A DNA stretch of 64,000 nucleotides from Komagataeibacter intermedius TF2 (GCF_000964425.1 NZ_BANF01000010.1:1-64000); one strand, 5' to 3'. Counted from the first letter of the stretch, positions 25,425-34,072 are shown. Notes: generated by a model from the sequence alone, not told the origin. Translations and numbers: made by a program.

Positions 25425-26975
25425 ATGATGTATTACAGTCGGCTCAGAATGGCTTCGGTCATTGGCGTTTGTCTGATCGGGCTGGCGCTGTGCCTGCCCA
25501 ATGTCATCCGCCAGCCCATGGCGTCCCTGCCGTGGCGGCAGATCCACCTGGGCCTTGACCTGCGGGGCGGGTCCTACCTGCTGCTGCAGGTCGATATGAA
25601 CAGCGTGACAGCCGACCGGCTGCGCGGACTGCAGGACGAAACCCGCCAGACCCTGCTGAAGAATTCGCTGGGATACCGCAACCTGACCACCAGCGCGCAT
25701 GGCGTGACGTTCACGCCCCGCACGCCCGAAGAAGCCCAGCCCGACATCAGGGCGCTACGCGCCATGCCGATGAACGTGCCGGGCGAATTCAGGGTTGAGC
25801 AGGCCGAGGGCGGCCAGATTACCCTTACCCTGTCGGAAGAGGCCGCACGCCAGCGCTCCTATGACGCGGTGACCCAGTCGATCGAGATCGTGCGCCGCCG
25901 TATCGACGCGACGGGCGCCATTGACCCCGAAATCACCCGCCAGGGCGATGACCGGATCATTGTCGAACTGCCCGGTATCAGCGACCCCGAACGGGTCAAG
26001 AACCTGCTGGGCACCACCGCGAAGATGACGTTCCACCTGGTTGCGGATTCCGCCATCGGGTCCTCCGTGCCGCCGCCGGGCGTGGAACTGCTGCCCATGA
26101 CCGACGGGCAGAGCAAGCTGCCGGTCTTTTCGCACGTGGATGTGGATGGCGCGGACCTGACCAACGCCAGCGCCTCGATCGACCAGCAGAGCGGCGAATG
26201 GGCGGTGAACTTCACCTTTGATTCGACCGGCGCTCAGGAATTCGGTGACGTCACCCGCGCCAATGTGGGCAAGCGCTTCGCCATCGTGCTGGATAACAAG
26301 GTGATCGAGGCCCCGGTCATCCGCACCGCCATTACCGGCGGCAGCGGGCAGATCACCGGCGGGTTCAGCGCCCAGCAGGCGACCGACATGGCGCTGCTGC
26401 TGCGCGCGGGTGCGCTGCCCGCACCGCTGAACGTGATCGAACAGCGCTCCATCGGCCCGTCGCTGGGGGCTGATTCGATCCGGGCGGGCGGCTACAGCCT
26501 TGCCGCCGGCTTCGTGCTGGTGATCGCGTTCATGGCGCTGTTCTATGGCCGGTTCGGGTGGTACGCGAACATTGCCCTGCTGGCCAATCTGGTGCTGATG
26601 ACGGCCATCCTGTCACTGTTCGAGGCGACGCTGACCCTGCCGGGCATGGCGGGCATGCTGCTGACCCTGGGCATGGCGGTGGATGCGAACATCCTGATCA
26701 ACGAACGCATCCGCGAGGAAGTGGGCCGTGGCCGCAGCGCGCTGCAGGCCATGCAGGCGGGCTTTGAACGCGCGACCGGCACGATCGTGGACAGTAATGC
26801 CACCGCCCTGCTGGCGCATGTCATGCTGTTCGTTTTCGGGACCGGGCCGGTTCGCGGCTTCGCGCTGACCATTACGATCGGTATCGTGACCACCCTTTTC
26901 ACCACCCTTCTCCTATCCCGGATGCTGATGGTGCGCTGGTATGCCCGCACGCGCCCCAGCGCCCTGCCGGTCTGA
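25425..26975 (+). CDS. secD: Protein translocase subunit SecD
   Basis: 516 aa, six-TM RND-type protein that with SecF uses proton motive force to help pull exported proteins through SecYEG. TM1 near residues 8-25; 'IHLGLDLRGGSYLLLQVD' (D1 motif); large periplasmic P1 domain with 'RRRIDATGAIDPEITRQGDDRIIVELPGI'; then five helices, including 'TLGMAVDANILINERIREE' and 'NATALLAHVMLFVFGTGPVRGFA'. secF follows after 10 bases. GGGAG lies about 12 bases before the ATG pair at 25425/25428. Confidence 0.96.
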   Translation: MMYYSRLRMASVIGVCLIGLALCLPNVIRQPMASLPWRQIHLGLDLRGGSYLLLQVDMNSVTADRLRGLQDETRQTLLKNSLGYRNLTTSAHGVTFTPRTPEEAQPDIRALRAMPMNVPGEFRVEQAEGGQITLTLSEEAARQRSYDAVTQSIEIVRRRIDATGAIDPEITRQGDDRIIVELPGISDPERVKNLLGTTAKMTFHLVADSAIGSSVPPPGVELLPMTDGQSKLPVFSHVDVDGADLTNASASIDQQSGEWAVNFTFDSTGAQEFGDVTRANVGKRFAIVLDNKVIEAPVIRTAITGGSGQITGGFSAQQATDMALLLRAGALPAPLNVIEQRSIGPSLGADSIRAGGYSLAAGFVLVIAFMALFYGRFGWYANIALLANLVLMTAILSLFEATLTLPGMAGMLLTLGMAVDANILINERIREEVGRGRSALQAMQAGFERATGTIVDSNATALLAHVMLFVFGTGPVRGFALTITIGIVTTLFTTLLLSRMLMVRWYARTRPSALPV

Positions 26976-26985
26976 GGCGCGCCAG

Positions 26986-27939
26986 ATGATGTTTGATCGT
27001 CCCCTTCTCCGGTTCGTGCCGCGTGGCACGAAAATCAACTTCATGCGCGGCCGCTTTATCGGCCTCGCCACATCGGCGGTGCTGTCCATTGCCTCGCTGA
27101 TCCTGTTCTTCCACCCCGGCCTGACGCTGGGGCTGGATTTCCGTGGCGGCATCGTGGTGGAAGCCCGCACGCAGGGACCGGCGGATTTCAACGCCATCCG
27201 CGCAGCACTTGCAGCCCAGCATGTCTCCGCTGCGGGCGTGCAGTCCTTTGGCGGGCCGGATGACGTGCTGATCCGCCTTGATACGCCACCTGACAGCGAA
27301 CCCGACCATGAAGCGCGCACGCAGGCCATGGTCGATTCCGTACGCCATGCCATCGGCACCCTGCCCGGCGCGCAGGTGCTGCGTGCGGATGCGGTGGGCG
27401 CTTCGGTTTCAAAAGAACTGTTCCGTAACGGCATGCTGGCCCTTGGCATCAGCCTGCTGATGATCCTGGCCTATATCTGGTTCCGCTTTGAATGGGAGTT
27501 CGCGGTCAGCGCGGTGGTGACGCTGATCCTGGACCTGACCAAGGCCATCGGCTTCCTGGTCATCACGCATTTCGAATTCGATCTGGTCATGGTGGCCGCC
27601 ATCCTGACCATCCTTGGCTATTCCACCAATGACAAGGTGGTGGTCTATGACCGCGTGCGTGAAAACCTGCGCAAATACCGCACCATGCCGCTGGCGGAAC
27701 TGATTGACCTGTCAATCAACGAAACACTCAGCCGCACACTGGGCACGTCCTCGACCGTGTTCCTTGCCGCCCTGCCGCTGGCGCTGTTTGGCGGCGCCAG
27801 CCTGTCGGGGTTCGCGTGGGTGATGCTGTTCGGGATCGTGGTGGGCACGTCATCCTCCATCTTCATCGCGGCACCACTGCTGCTGCTGATGGGGGAAAGG
27901 CGCCTGCGGCGCGACGCGCGACCGCCCACGCGCACATAA
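26986..27939 (+). CDS. secF: Protein translocase subunit SecF
   Basis: 317 aa. 'LTLGLDFRGGIVVEA' after TM1, then 'SVSKELFRNGMLALGISLLMILAYIWFRFE', 'TILGYSTNDKVVVYDRVRENLRK' and 'INETLSRTLGTSSTVFLAALPLALFGG' are family hallmarks. The start is the ATG pair at 26986/26989; an earlier in-frame ATG at 26941 lies inside secD and is unlikely. It is followed by a GC hairpin without a T run and a convergent lipoprotein gene. Confidence 0.95.
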   Translation: MMFDRPLLRFVPRGTKINFMRGRFIGLATSAVLSIASLILFFHPGLTLGLDFRGGIVVEARTQGPADFNAIRAALAAQHVSAAGVQSFGGPDDVLIRLDTPPDSEPDHEARTQAMVDSVRHAIGTLPGAQVLRADAVGASVSKELFRNGMLALGISLLMILAYIWFRFEWEFAVSAVVTLILDLTKAIGFLVITHFEFDLVMVAAILTILGYSTNDKVVVYDRVRENLRKYRTMPLAELIDLSINETLSRTLGTSSTVFLAALPLALFGGASLSGFAWVMLFGIVVGTSSSIFIAAPLLLLMGERRLRRDARPPTRT

Positions 27940-27988
27940 CCAGGCGTCCCCGCCCACGCACCGGAATGCGTGGGGAGCGGGGACGACC

Positions 27989-28444
27989 TTACCTGCCGGG
28001 GGCGGGCATGGCCGATTGCGGCTGGGCCTGCCCCTTTTTTGCATCTGCCCCCACAAAACCAGCCGGCAGGCAACGGGCCGACGCCCCGCCGGGGAAGGTG
28101 GAGGGATCGGGCTGGTTGGTGCACGCGACCATCAGCTCCACCGCGCGCTGGCCATCACGGCGCGCCCTGCCCGAGGGTTTGGTCAGGGCGGCGAGCAGCA
28201 TGCTCTTGCCGTATTTGAGTGCGGTCGCCATGTCATACACCTGCTGGCCCGACAGGCCGCCATCCTGCAGGCGGCTGACCATGCCCCCTTCGGCCATGAA
28301 ATAGGATGTGATCAGCAGGTAATCCTGTGCCGGGGCCGACAGGTGCGACATGTCCTGCCGTGGGGCGCTGTGGCACCCCGCCAGCCCGGCCGCCACGGAC
28401 AGGGCCAGCAGCCCCCGGCGCACATGTCGTGTAATATCAATCAT
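27989..28444 (-). CDS. Putative lipoprotein of unknown function
   Basis: 151 aa from the ATG at 28444. A signal peptide with lipobox 'AGLAGC' (Cys at about residue 23) predicts a lipidated periplasmic protein. The mature part has 'SAPAQDYLLITSYFMAEGGMVSRLQDG' and a paired-Cys region ('VACTNQPDPS...ASARCLP'). The C-terminus is Gln/Ala/Pro-rich. I do not recognise the family. It is convergent with secF; the mscL gene lies upstream on the same strand behind a strong terminator. Confidence 0.65.
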   Translation of the reverse strand: MIDITRHVRRGLLALSVAAGLAGCHSAPRQDMSHLSAPAQDYLLITSYFMAEGGMVSRLQDGGLSGQQVYDMATALKYGKSMLLAALTKPSGRARRDGQRAVELMVACTNQPDPSTFPGGASARCLPAGFVGADAKKGQAQPQSAMPAPGR

Positions 28445-28517
28445 AAGCCAGCCCTTCACCATACCGGGGGATATTGGGCAGTCCCGTCCCCCCACACAAG
28501 GGCGGTCATGGGTACGC

Positions 28518-28548
28518 AAAAAAAACGGGCACCCGATCGGGTGCCCGT
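28518..28548 (-). terminator. Strong intrinsic terminator of mscL
   Basis: On the minus strand, ACGGGCACCCG pairs with CGGGTGCCCGT as a near-continuous perfect palindrome (28525-28548), followed by eight T (28525-28518). It lies 30 bases past the mscL stop. Confidence 0.9.
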
Positions 28549-28578
28549 CCTGCCGTGCCGCAACCTGATATGTGTGGA

Positions 28579-29094
28579 TCAGGCCTTGGGCGCGGGTGCC
28601 GCCGGCTTCTGGGCCGCTTCCGCCTTCAGCACATCGAGGATGTCCTGCAGCAGCACTTCGTTGCGCGGCGGTGCGGGCGGGGTCGTGGGCTTTTCGGCCT
28701 CTTTCTTCACCGTCAGGCGATTGATGGCCTTCACAACCCAGAAAATCACGAAACCGATGATGATGAACTGGATCACGGCGTTCAGGAACAGGCCGATATT
28801 GATCGTGACCGCCCCGGCCTTCTGCGCGTCGGCCAGTGTCGCCATATGCGGACCGCGCAGGGTGATGAACAGGTTGGTAAAGTCGATACCACCGATCAGC
28901 AGGCCCAGCACCGGCGTGAACACGTCCTTCACGAGGCTGTTCACAATGGCGGTAAACGCAGCGCCAACGATCACACCGACCGCCAGGTCAACCACATTGC
29001 CACGCATCAGGAATGCGCGGAATTCCCCCAGCCAACCGGGTACATGAAGATCCTTGACGTGCAGTTCGGGCACGTGATCCGGCAGTTTCGCCAT
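28579..29094 (-). CDS. mscL: Large-conductance mechanosensitive channel MscL
   Basis: 171 aa, about 30 longer than typical MscL. The core 'EFRAFLMRGNVVDLAVGVIVGAAFTAIVNSLVKDV' is TM1 with its amphipathic N-helix, and 'INIGLFLNAVIQFIIIGFVIFWVVKAIN' is TM2. The extra length is an N-terminal extension of about 20 residues ('LPDHVPELHVKDLHVPGW') and an Ala/Pro-rich C-terminal tail after a helix. The channel releases solutes on hypo-osmotic shock. The start at 29094 has AGGATT upstream. Monocistronic, with a terminator downstream. Confidence 0.92.
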   Translation of the reverse strand: MAKLPDHVPELHVKDLHVPGWLGEFRAFLMRGNVVDLAVGVIVGAAFTAIVNSLVKDVFTPVLGLLIGGIDFTNLFITLRGPHMATLADAQKAGAVTINIGLFLNAVIQFIIIGFVIFWVVKAINRLTVKKEAEKPTTPPAPPRNEVLLQDILDVLKAEAAQKPAAPAPKA

Positions 29095-29346
29095 GGATGC
29101 CAATCCTTTATTTGATAGAAGATGCCATAGCTCTAGCAACATCCCGACATCATGACGACCATATATTGTCACATGGCTTTTTCATTCCGCGCCATATGAT
29201 GCAAGCGGGTAACACTACGCCGGCAAACCCGGGGAACCGGCTTTTCTTGCCATCGGGTGTTGATCTTGCCGGTGCTTGTCGTCTATACGCCTGCCGATAC
29301 AACGCCCCCGGTCGGCATCGGTGGGCCCAGCGCGAAAGTGTTTGAA

Positions 29347-29577
29347 ATGAAATCCGGCATCCACCCCGACTATCACGAAATCAATGTCATCATGACCGAT
29401 GGCACCGAGTACACGACCCGCTCCTGCTACGGCAAGGCTGGTGACACGCTTCGTCTCGACATCGACCCGAAGTCCCACCCGGCATGGACCGGCGTGCAGC
29501 GCATGATGGACACCGGGGGCCAGGTCGCCAAGTTCAACAAGAAGTTCGGCGCGCTGGGCCAGCGCAAGAAGGGCTGA
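29347..29577 (+). CDS. rpmE: 50S ribosomal protein L31
   Basis: 76 aa. '[22 protein letters not shown]', then 'HPAWTG' and '[11 protein letters not shown]' are L31 family features. It is the Cys-poor, zinc-free form: only one Cys ('TRSCYGKAG') where zinc-binding L31 has four. The longer upstream frame beginning at 29257 has no family sequence and is rejected. A possible promoter, TTGATC-17 bp-CTATAC, lies near 29262-29290. Confidence 0.94.
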   Translation: MKSGIHPDYHEINVIMTDGTEYTTRSCYGKAGDTLRLDIDPKSHPAWTGVQRMMDTGGQVAKFNKKFGALGQRKKG

Positions 29578-29611
29578 TCACCCCGCCCTCCCGAACAGGT
29601 CTGACGTTTAT

Positions 29612-29650
29612 GGAAATGCCCGGTCCCTTGAACAGGGGGCCGGGCATTCC
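29612..29650. terminator. GC-rich hairpin after rpmE, no U tract
   Basis: GGAAATGCCCGGTCCC (29612-29627) pairs with GGGGGCCGGGCATTCC (29635-29650) around a 7-base loop. It lies 34 bases after the rpmE stop, so it may terminate or stabilise that message, but a T run is absent. Confidence 0.5.
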
Positions 29651-29705
29651 CATGTCTGGAGTGCGCCGGACGCCCACGCGGGTCCATGCGCATCACCCGA
29701 AAATC

Positions 29706-29768
29706 GCGGTCCGCTCAGCCGAGGGGCCGCAAGACGACAGACCTTGCTTCATGGAGGTTTCAAACATG
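29706..29768 (+). promoter_or_regulatory. ROSE-like RNA thermometer in the hsp20 leader
   Basis: A stable hairpin GCGGTCC/GGGCCGC (29706-29712 with 29724-29730) is followed by ACCTTGC (29741-29747). That segment can pair, with one bulged G, to the Shine-Dalgarno GGAGGT (29753-29758) across a UUCAU loop. A 'UUGCU' facing the ribosome-binding site with a bulged G is the hallmark of ROSE elements that repress small heat shock genes at low temperature. The ATG is at 29766. Confidence 0.65.
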
Positions 29769-30308
29769 GCTTATGATTTCGCGCCGCTGTTTCGCAGCGC
29801 CATAGGATTCGACCGTCTGGCCCAGCTTGTCGATACGGCGGCACAGAACCCGGTCAGCCCGTCCTATCCCCCCTACAATATCGAAAAACTGTCGGACGCC
29901 CAGTATGCCCTGACAATGGCGGTCGCGGGCTTCGGTCCCGATGATATTGAACTGACGGTGCAGGACAATACCCTGATCGTGTCAGGGCGCGTCAGCGACA
30001 GTGCGCAGGGGCGGGAAATGCTGTATCGCGGCATCGCCACGCGGGCCTTTGAACGCCGCTTCGTGCTGGCGGACCATGTGGTGGTGGAAAAGGCCGACCT
30101 GACCAACGGACTGCTTCGCATCGCCGTACGCCAGATCATGCCTGAGGCGCTCAAGCCGCGCCGTATTCCCATTTCATCGGGGCAGGCCATGGCAGACAAT
30201 GAAGCGTCAGGCGACGCGCCTGCCCCCGCAACCAGTGAAATGGATGGGCAGATCGCAGCCCGGACCGACGCGACACCTGCCCCGCAGCCCACGCGGCAGG
30301 CAGCGTAA
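29766..30308 (+). CDS. Small heat shock protein, Hsp20/IbpA family
   Basis: 180 aa. The N-terminus 'FAPLFRSAIGFDRLAQLVD' and 'SYPPYNIEKLSDAQYALTMAVAGF' are IbpA-like. The alpha-crystallin domain spans about residues 35-130, ending 'RRFVLADHVVVEKADLTNGLLRIAV'. A disordered Ala/Pro/Thr tail of about 40 residues follows, and the classical C-terminal IxI motif is present as 'RRIPI' before it. It is an ATP-independent holdase that binds unfolding proteins. GGAGG at 29753-29757 precedes the ATG and is probably masked by the leader structure. Confidence 0.92.
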   Translation: MAYDFAPLFRSAIGFDRLAQLVDTAAQNPVSPSYPPYNIEKLSDAQYALTMAVAGFGPDDIELTVQDNTLIVSGRVSDSAQGREMLYRGIATRAFERRFVLADHVVVEKADLTNGLLRIAVRQIMPEALKPRRIPISSGQAMADNEASGDAPAPATSEMDGQIAARTDATPAPQPTRQAA

Positions 30309-30334
30309 CATTCCACCTTCACCATATTTTACCG

Positions 30335-30366
30335 CAGGGGCGGGCCGTTGGCCTGCCCCTGTTTTT
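30335..30366 (+). terminator. Intrinsic terminator of hsp20
   Basis: CAGGGGC pairs with GCCCCTG, and inside it GGCC with GGCC over a GTT loop; five T follow at 30362-30366. It is 27 bases after the hsp20 stop. Confidence 0.85.
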
Positions 30367-30527
30367 ATTGATGCGAAACATCCCGGGCGGGTGGATTGAA
30401 GTCTTGACCTTTGCGGTCCGCAACCGTCATATCACTTCCACGAGTGTTTTCTGTTTCTGGCGCGCCAGCAGGTACGCACGGTCCCCACTTTGTCAGGGGG
30501 CTGTTTCAAACACCATTTCAGGTGCCT

Positions 30528-30545
30528 GCGTGTGGCGCCACACGC
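30528..30545. promoter_or_regulatory. Perfect 18-bp palindrome just before trcR
   Basis: GCGTGTGGC joined directly to its complement GCCACACGC, ending 14 bases before the trcR ATG. As DNA it could be an operator for a dimeric regulator; as RNA it cannot form a tight hairpin without a loop, so a DNA role is more natural. No other copy was noticed in the window. Confidence 0.5.
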
Positions 30546-30559
30546 TGTAGGACCTGAGA

Positions 30560-31147
30560 ATGACTGCCCTGCCCTTAATGCCCAAGGCAACCGCCGTGTG
30601 GCTTATTGAAAAGACGGCGCTGACCTTTACCCAGATTGCCGAATTCTGTGGAATGCACCCCCTGGAAGTACAGGCCATTGCCGATGGGGAAGTTGCACAG
30701 GGAATCGTGGGCTATGACCCGATTGCCAACCACCAGCTGACCCAGGCGGAAATCGACCGCTGCGAAAAGGACCCGGAATCCCGGCTCAAGATCCTGCCGC
30801 CAGCCAACCCGATCAACCGCCGGTCCAAGGGCGCGCGCTATACCCCGGTCGCCAAGCGTAACGACCGGCCGGACGCGATTGCCTTCATCCTGCGTAATTT
30901 CCCGCAGCTGTCGGAACAGCAGACCAGCAAGCTGCTGGGCACGACCAAGGACACCATTGAAAAGGTGCGCACCAAGCAGCACTGGAACAGCGCCAACATC
31001 AAGCCGCGCGACCCGGTGACGCTGGGCCTGTGCAGCCAGACGGACCTGAACGCCATGGTGGCCGCCGCCAACGAGCGCCTGGCGCGCGAAGGCCAGGCCG
31101 TGCCGCCGCCGCTGGAACTGGACGACGACAGCGAACACGGAATGTGA
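30560..31147 (+). CDS. trcR: Cell-cycle regulator TrcR (DUF1013)
   Basis: 195 aa. It is highly conserved in Alphaproteobacteria: 'MPKATAVWLIEKTALTFTQIAEFCGMHPLEVQAIADGEVA' (helix-turn-helix-like), 'GYDPIANHQLTQAEIDRCEKDP', 'YTPVAKRNDRPDAIAFILRNFP' (second helical module with 'KLLGTTKDTIEKVR') and 'PRDPVTLGLCSQTDLNAMV'. TrcR is described as a cytosolic transcription regulator in the cell-cycle network. Either the ATG at 30560 or 30578 could be used; GGACCTGAGA precedes the first. A palindrome immediately upstream suggests autoregulation. Confidence 0.9.
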   Translation: MTALPLMPKATAVWLIEKTALTFTQIAEFCGMHPLEVQAIADGEVAQGIVGYDPIANHQLTQAEIDRCEKDPESRLKILPPANPINRRSKGARYTPVAKRNDRPDAIAFILRNFPQLSEQQTSKLLGTTKDTIEKVRTKQHWNSANIKPRDPVTLGLCSQTDLNAMVAAANERLAREGQAVPPPLELDDDSEHGM

Positions 31148-31153
31148 CCCGCC

Positions 31154-31183
31154 CCCTGCCGCCCGGCCCACCGGGCGGCAGGG
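31154..31183. terminator. Perfect 13-bp-stem hairpin between convergent genes
   Basis: CCCTGCCGCCCGG (31154-31166) pairs perfectly with CCGGGCGGCAGGG (31171-31183) over CCCA. It separates trcR from the convergent DUF465 gene. There is no T run on either side, so termination would rely on the hairpin or Rho. Confidence 0.5.
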
Positions 31184-31189
31184 ATGCTG

Positions 31190-31360
31190 TCAGCCCAGCC
31201 GGGCCAGACGCTCGATTTCCTCCTTCACACGAAGTTTCTCAAGCTTGAGCCGACGCAGGGCGCCCTCATCGGGCATGGGCCTGCGGTCTTCATCGAAAAT
31301 GCGGGCATCAAGCCGCGCATGACGGGTTTTGAGGCTGTTGATACGTGCTTCGTACGACAT
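31190..31360 (-). CDS. DUF465 (YdcH-type) small protein
   Basis: 56 aa, read directly from the minus strand. The sequence runs from an ATG at 31360 to a TGA: 'MSYEARINSLKTRHARLDAR', 'DEDRRPMPDEGALRRLKLEK', 'LRVKEEIERLARLG'. The charged two-helix pattern 'L...H..LD..I..E..RP.PD...L..LK..KL..KEEI..L' is DUF465, common as short helical proteins in Alphaproteobacteria. AGGGTTCC precedes the ATG. It is divergent from a second DUF465 gene 160 bases away. Confidence 0.85.
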   Translation of the reverse strand: MSYEARINSLKTRHARLDARIFDEDRRPMPDEGALRRLKLEKLRVKEEIERLARLG

Positions 31361-31520
31361 GGAACCCTCCAGCGTCTTTGCTACAACCCGATCAGGCTAG
31401 ACCAGACCGTGCGGCAATTTCCATGCTAAAATTGCAGCCCCCGGGGGGCATGCCGGGCATTTCGCCTTTTGCCGCGGATATGCTTAGGATACGACATGTC
31501 CACCTAAAAGATGAGCCGCC

Positions 31521-31721
31521 ATGCTGACAGACCGGGACACCCTTCTTCGCAAGCTGCACGAACTGCGCAGCGAACACCGTGACCTTGATACGGTCATAAG
31601 CCGCATGGCCCTGCAGGTAACGGACCAGTTGCAGCTACAGCGGCTGAAAAAGCGCAAGCTGCTGCTGAAAGACGAGATCACATGGCTGGAAAGCCGCATG
31701 ATCCCCGACAGTATCGCCTGA
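31521..31721 (+). CDS. DUF465 (YdcH-type) small protein
   Basis: 66 aa. 'LLRKLHELRSEHRDLDTVISRMA', then 'DQLQLQRLKKRKLLLKDEITWLES' is the DUF465 helical hairpin. Function unknown; members are often highly expressed and may form dimers. It lies 24 bases ahead of purE and may be cotranscribed with purEK. It pairs head to head with the other DUF465 gene. Confidence 0.85.
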   Translation: MLTDRDTLLRKLHELRSEHRDLDTVISRMALQVTDQLQLQRLKKRKLLLKDEITWLESRMIPDSIA

Positions 31722-31745
31722 TACCCAGACAAGAGTATTTCAATC

Positions 31746-32261
31746 GTGAGCCACCCCCCCCTTCCGTCCTCCGGCACGAAATCCCCGCGCGTGGGGCTGA
31801 TCATGGGCAGCCAGTCCGACTGGGAAACCATGCGCCACGCCACCGTCGTGCTGGACGCGCTGGACATTGCGCATGAGGTGCGCATCGTGTCCGCCCACCG
31901 CACGCCCGACCGGCTGGCGGAGTATGCGAAATCAGCACAGGGACGTGGCCTGTCGGTCATTATCGCCGGCGCGGGAGGGGCGGCCCACCTGCCGGGCATG
32001 TGCGCCGCATGGACGGCGCTGCCGGTACTTGGCGTTCCGGTCGAATCCCATGCGCTGAAGGGCATGGACAGCCTGCTGTCCATCGTGCAGATGCCCGGCG
32101 GCATTCCCGTGGGCACGCTGGCCATTGGCAAGGCGGGGGCAACCAACGCAGCCCTTCTGGCGGCGTCCATCCTTGCCCTGTCGGATGCCCCCCTGGGGGA
32201 ACGTCTGGCGGCATGGCGGGCGAAACAGACTGCCGCCGTGGCGCAGGAACCTGTGCGATGA
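31746..32261 (+). CDS. purE: N5-carboxyaminoimidazole ribonucleotide mutase
   Basis: 171 aa from a GTG. '[17 protein letters not shown]', '[19 protein letters not shown]', '[18 protein letters not shown]' and '[33 protein letters not shown]' are class I PurE motifs, including the catalytic His of 'SAHRTP'. It converts N5-CAIR to CAIR in purine synthesis. It overlaps purK by four bases (ATGA). Confidence 0.97.
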   Translation: MSHPPLPSSGTKSPRVGLIMGSQSDWETMRHATVVLDALDIAHEVRIVSAHRTPDRLAEYAKSAQGRGLSVIIAGAGGAAHLPGMCAAWTALPVLGVPVESHALKGMDSLLSIVQMPGGIPVGTLAIGKAGATNAALLAASILALSDAPLGERLAAWRAKQTAAVAQEPVR

Positions 32262-33400
32262 CACAGCTTCCCCCCGGTTCGGTCCTTGGCATTGTCGGGG
32301 GCGGGCAGCTTGGCCGCATGTCGGCCATTGCCGCCGCCCGCCTTGGCTATCATGCCCATATCCTGACAACGGAAAACGATGGCCCGGCCGCGCAGGTGGC
32401 CGATGCCATCACCCTTGGCCGGTATGATGATCATGACGCCCTGCGCCGCTTTGCCGATGCGGTGGATGTCATCACCTTTGAATTCGAGAATATCAGCGCC
32501 GACGGGCTGGACCTGCTGTCCAGCATCCGCCCGGTCCACCCCGCAGGCCATATCCTGCGGATCAGCCAGGACCGGATCGCGGAAAAGACCTTCATGGCGG
32601 AAAACGATATTCCGGTGGCCCCGTGGCGGGGGGTGCACGACCGCGCCGATCTGGACAGGGCAGCGCAGGCACTGGGCTACCCCTTCATCCTCAAGACCAC
32701 GCGCCTTGGCTATGATGGCAAGGGACAGGCCCGAATCCATGATGCGGATGGTCTGGACGCCGCATTCGACAGCCTGCGCCCCCATCCGCTGGTAGCTGAA
32801 GGCATGGTGCGCTTTGCCTGTGAGGTCAGCGTGATGGTGGCCCGCAACGCGCACGGCGACATCGTGACCTTTGACGTAACCGAAAACCGCCATCGCGACG
32901 GTATTCTGGACATCAGTCTGGCCCCGGCCCGAATCGCGCCCGACCTTGCGGCGCAGGCGCGCGATCTTGCACGCCGCATTGCCACTGCGCTGGATCTGGT
33001 TGGCCTGCTGGGGGTTGAAATGTTCGTGGACCGTGATGGCAGCCTGCGCGTGAATGAAATCGCGCCCCGGCCCCATAATTCGGGACACTGGACCATGGAT
33101 GCCTGCCCCGTGGACCAGTTTGAAATGCATGTGCGCGCCGTAACCGGCCTGCCCCTGCCCCCGGCCAGCCGCCACAGCGACGCCGTCATGAAAAACCTGA
33201 TCGGCCCCGATGACATGGCCCTATGGCCTGAAATCATGGCGACGTCCGGCCTGCTGGCCCATCATTATGGCAAGGCGGAAGCCCGCCCGGGGCGCAAGAT
33301 GGGACATGTGAACGTCCTGTTCCCCAAGGGCGCGCTGCCGGGGGAATTCGGGGTGGAGGCGGCTCTTGGCCCGCTGGCGCGCCCGGTGAACGCCGCATAG
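32258..33400 (+). CDS. purK: N5-carboxyaminoimidazole ribonucleotide synthase
   Basis: 380 aa, ATP-grasp enzyme. '[23 protein letters not shown]', 'ITFEFENIS', '[12 protein letters not shown]', '[20 protein letters not shown]' and '[19 protein letters not shown]' are PurK motifs. It makes N5-CAIR from AIR, bicarbonate and ATP, feeding PurE. Translation is coupled to purE. It meets the radC gene tail to tail with no spacer. Confidence 0.97.
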   Translation: MTQLPPGSVLGIVGGGQLGRMSAIAAARLGYHAHILTTENDGPAAQVADAITLGRYDDHDALRRFADAVDVITFEFENISADGLDLLSSIRPVHPAGHILRISQDRIAEKTFMAENDIPVAPWRGVHDRADLDRAAQALGYPFILKTTRLGYDGKGQARIHDADGLDAAFDSLRPHPLVAEGMVRFACEVSVMVARNAHGDIVTFDVTENRHRDGILDISLAPARIAPDLAAQARDLARRIATALDLVGLLGVEMFVDRDGSLRVNEIAPRPHNSGHWTMDACPVDQFEMHVRAVTGLPLPPASRHSDAVMKNLIGPDDMALWPEIMATSGLLAHHYGKAEARPGRKMGHVNVLFPKGALPGEFGVEAALGPLARPVNAA

Positions 33401-34072
33401 CTAGATCAGCAGCCCCGCCTCGCGGAAGCTGTGGGTGCGGCCATTGCCCACGATGATATGGTCATGGACCGTGACCTGCATGATCCGCCCGATCTGGGCG
33501 ATGCGCAGCGTCATTTCGATATCGGCGGGCGACGGCTCCGGCTGGCCCGCAGGGTGGTTATGCGCCAGCACCAGCAGCCGTGCCCCAAGCGCCAGGGCGC
33601 GGCGCATGATCTCACGCGGGTACACCGGCGAATGGTTGACCGTGCCGGTGCCCATCAGTTCATCGGCCAGCAGGTGGAAGCCTTCATCAAGGAACAGCAC
33701 CCGGAACTGCTCGATCACTTCATGGCCCATGCAGGCCTGCAGGTAAGCCTCCAGCCCCCCACGCCCCGCCAGCACGTCCGTGCGGCGCACGCGGGCGCGG
33801 TACAGGCGCAGCGCCGCCTCCCGCACCACCGCAAGCAGCGGCGGCAGCGCGGTTTCCCGTCCCGCCACTTCATCCAGTCCCCCCACATGCGCTGACAGCG
33901 CCATACCCGCCGAACCGAAATGCGCCAGAAAGCTGGCAGCCAGCCGGTCCGGCGCGGGGTGGGTGGTATCCAGCGTGCGGATCAGATTCTGCACGAAGGC
34001 ATGGTCATCCGCCCGGCTTATGCCGCCCCCAAGGGGTAACGTGACCGGCGCGTACTGCCTGTGTTCGGACAA
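33401..34072 (-). CDS. radC: RadC-family JAB protein with intact metal motif
   Basis: 223 aa. The N-terminal helix-hairpin-helix-like region ('LAASFLAHFGSAGMALSA') is followed by the RadC JAB domain. 'EQFRVLFLDEGFHLLADELMGTGTVNHSPVYPREIMRRAL' leads to 'VLAHNHPAGQPEPSPADIEMT', the complete JAMM motif HxHPxGxPxPSxxD, and 'VHDHIIVG'. RadC proteins are poorly understood and are linked to DNA repair and genetic competence. It is one of two RadC paralogues here, 0.9 kb apart and on the same strand. Confidence 0.93.
   Translation of the reverse strand: MSEHRQYAPVTLPLGGGISRADDHAFVQNLIRTLDTTHPAPDRLAASFLAHFGSAGMALSAHVGGLDEVAGRETALPPLLAVVREAALRLYRARVRRTDVLAGRGGLEAYLQACMGHEVIEQFRVLFLDEGFHLLADELMGTGTVNHSPVYPREIMRRALALGARLLVLAHNHPAGQPEPSPADIEMTLRIAQIGRIMQVTVHDHIIVGNGRTHSFREAGLLI

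Noticed and set aside
27943-27986. GC-rich hairpin after secF as an intrinsic terminator
   Set aside because: The stem is strong but no T run follows on either strand, so I do not list it as a terminator.
29257-29346. N-terminal extension of L31
   Set aside because: The 30 extra residues have no family similarity, and the ATG at 29347 gives the exact conserved start.
31484-33175. 563-codon minus-strand frame
   Set aside because: Antisense to purE and purK, with no recognisable domain.
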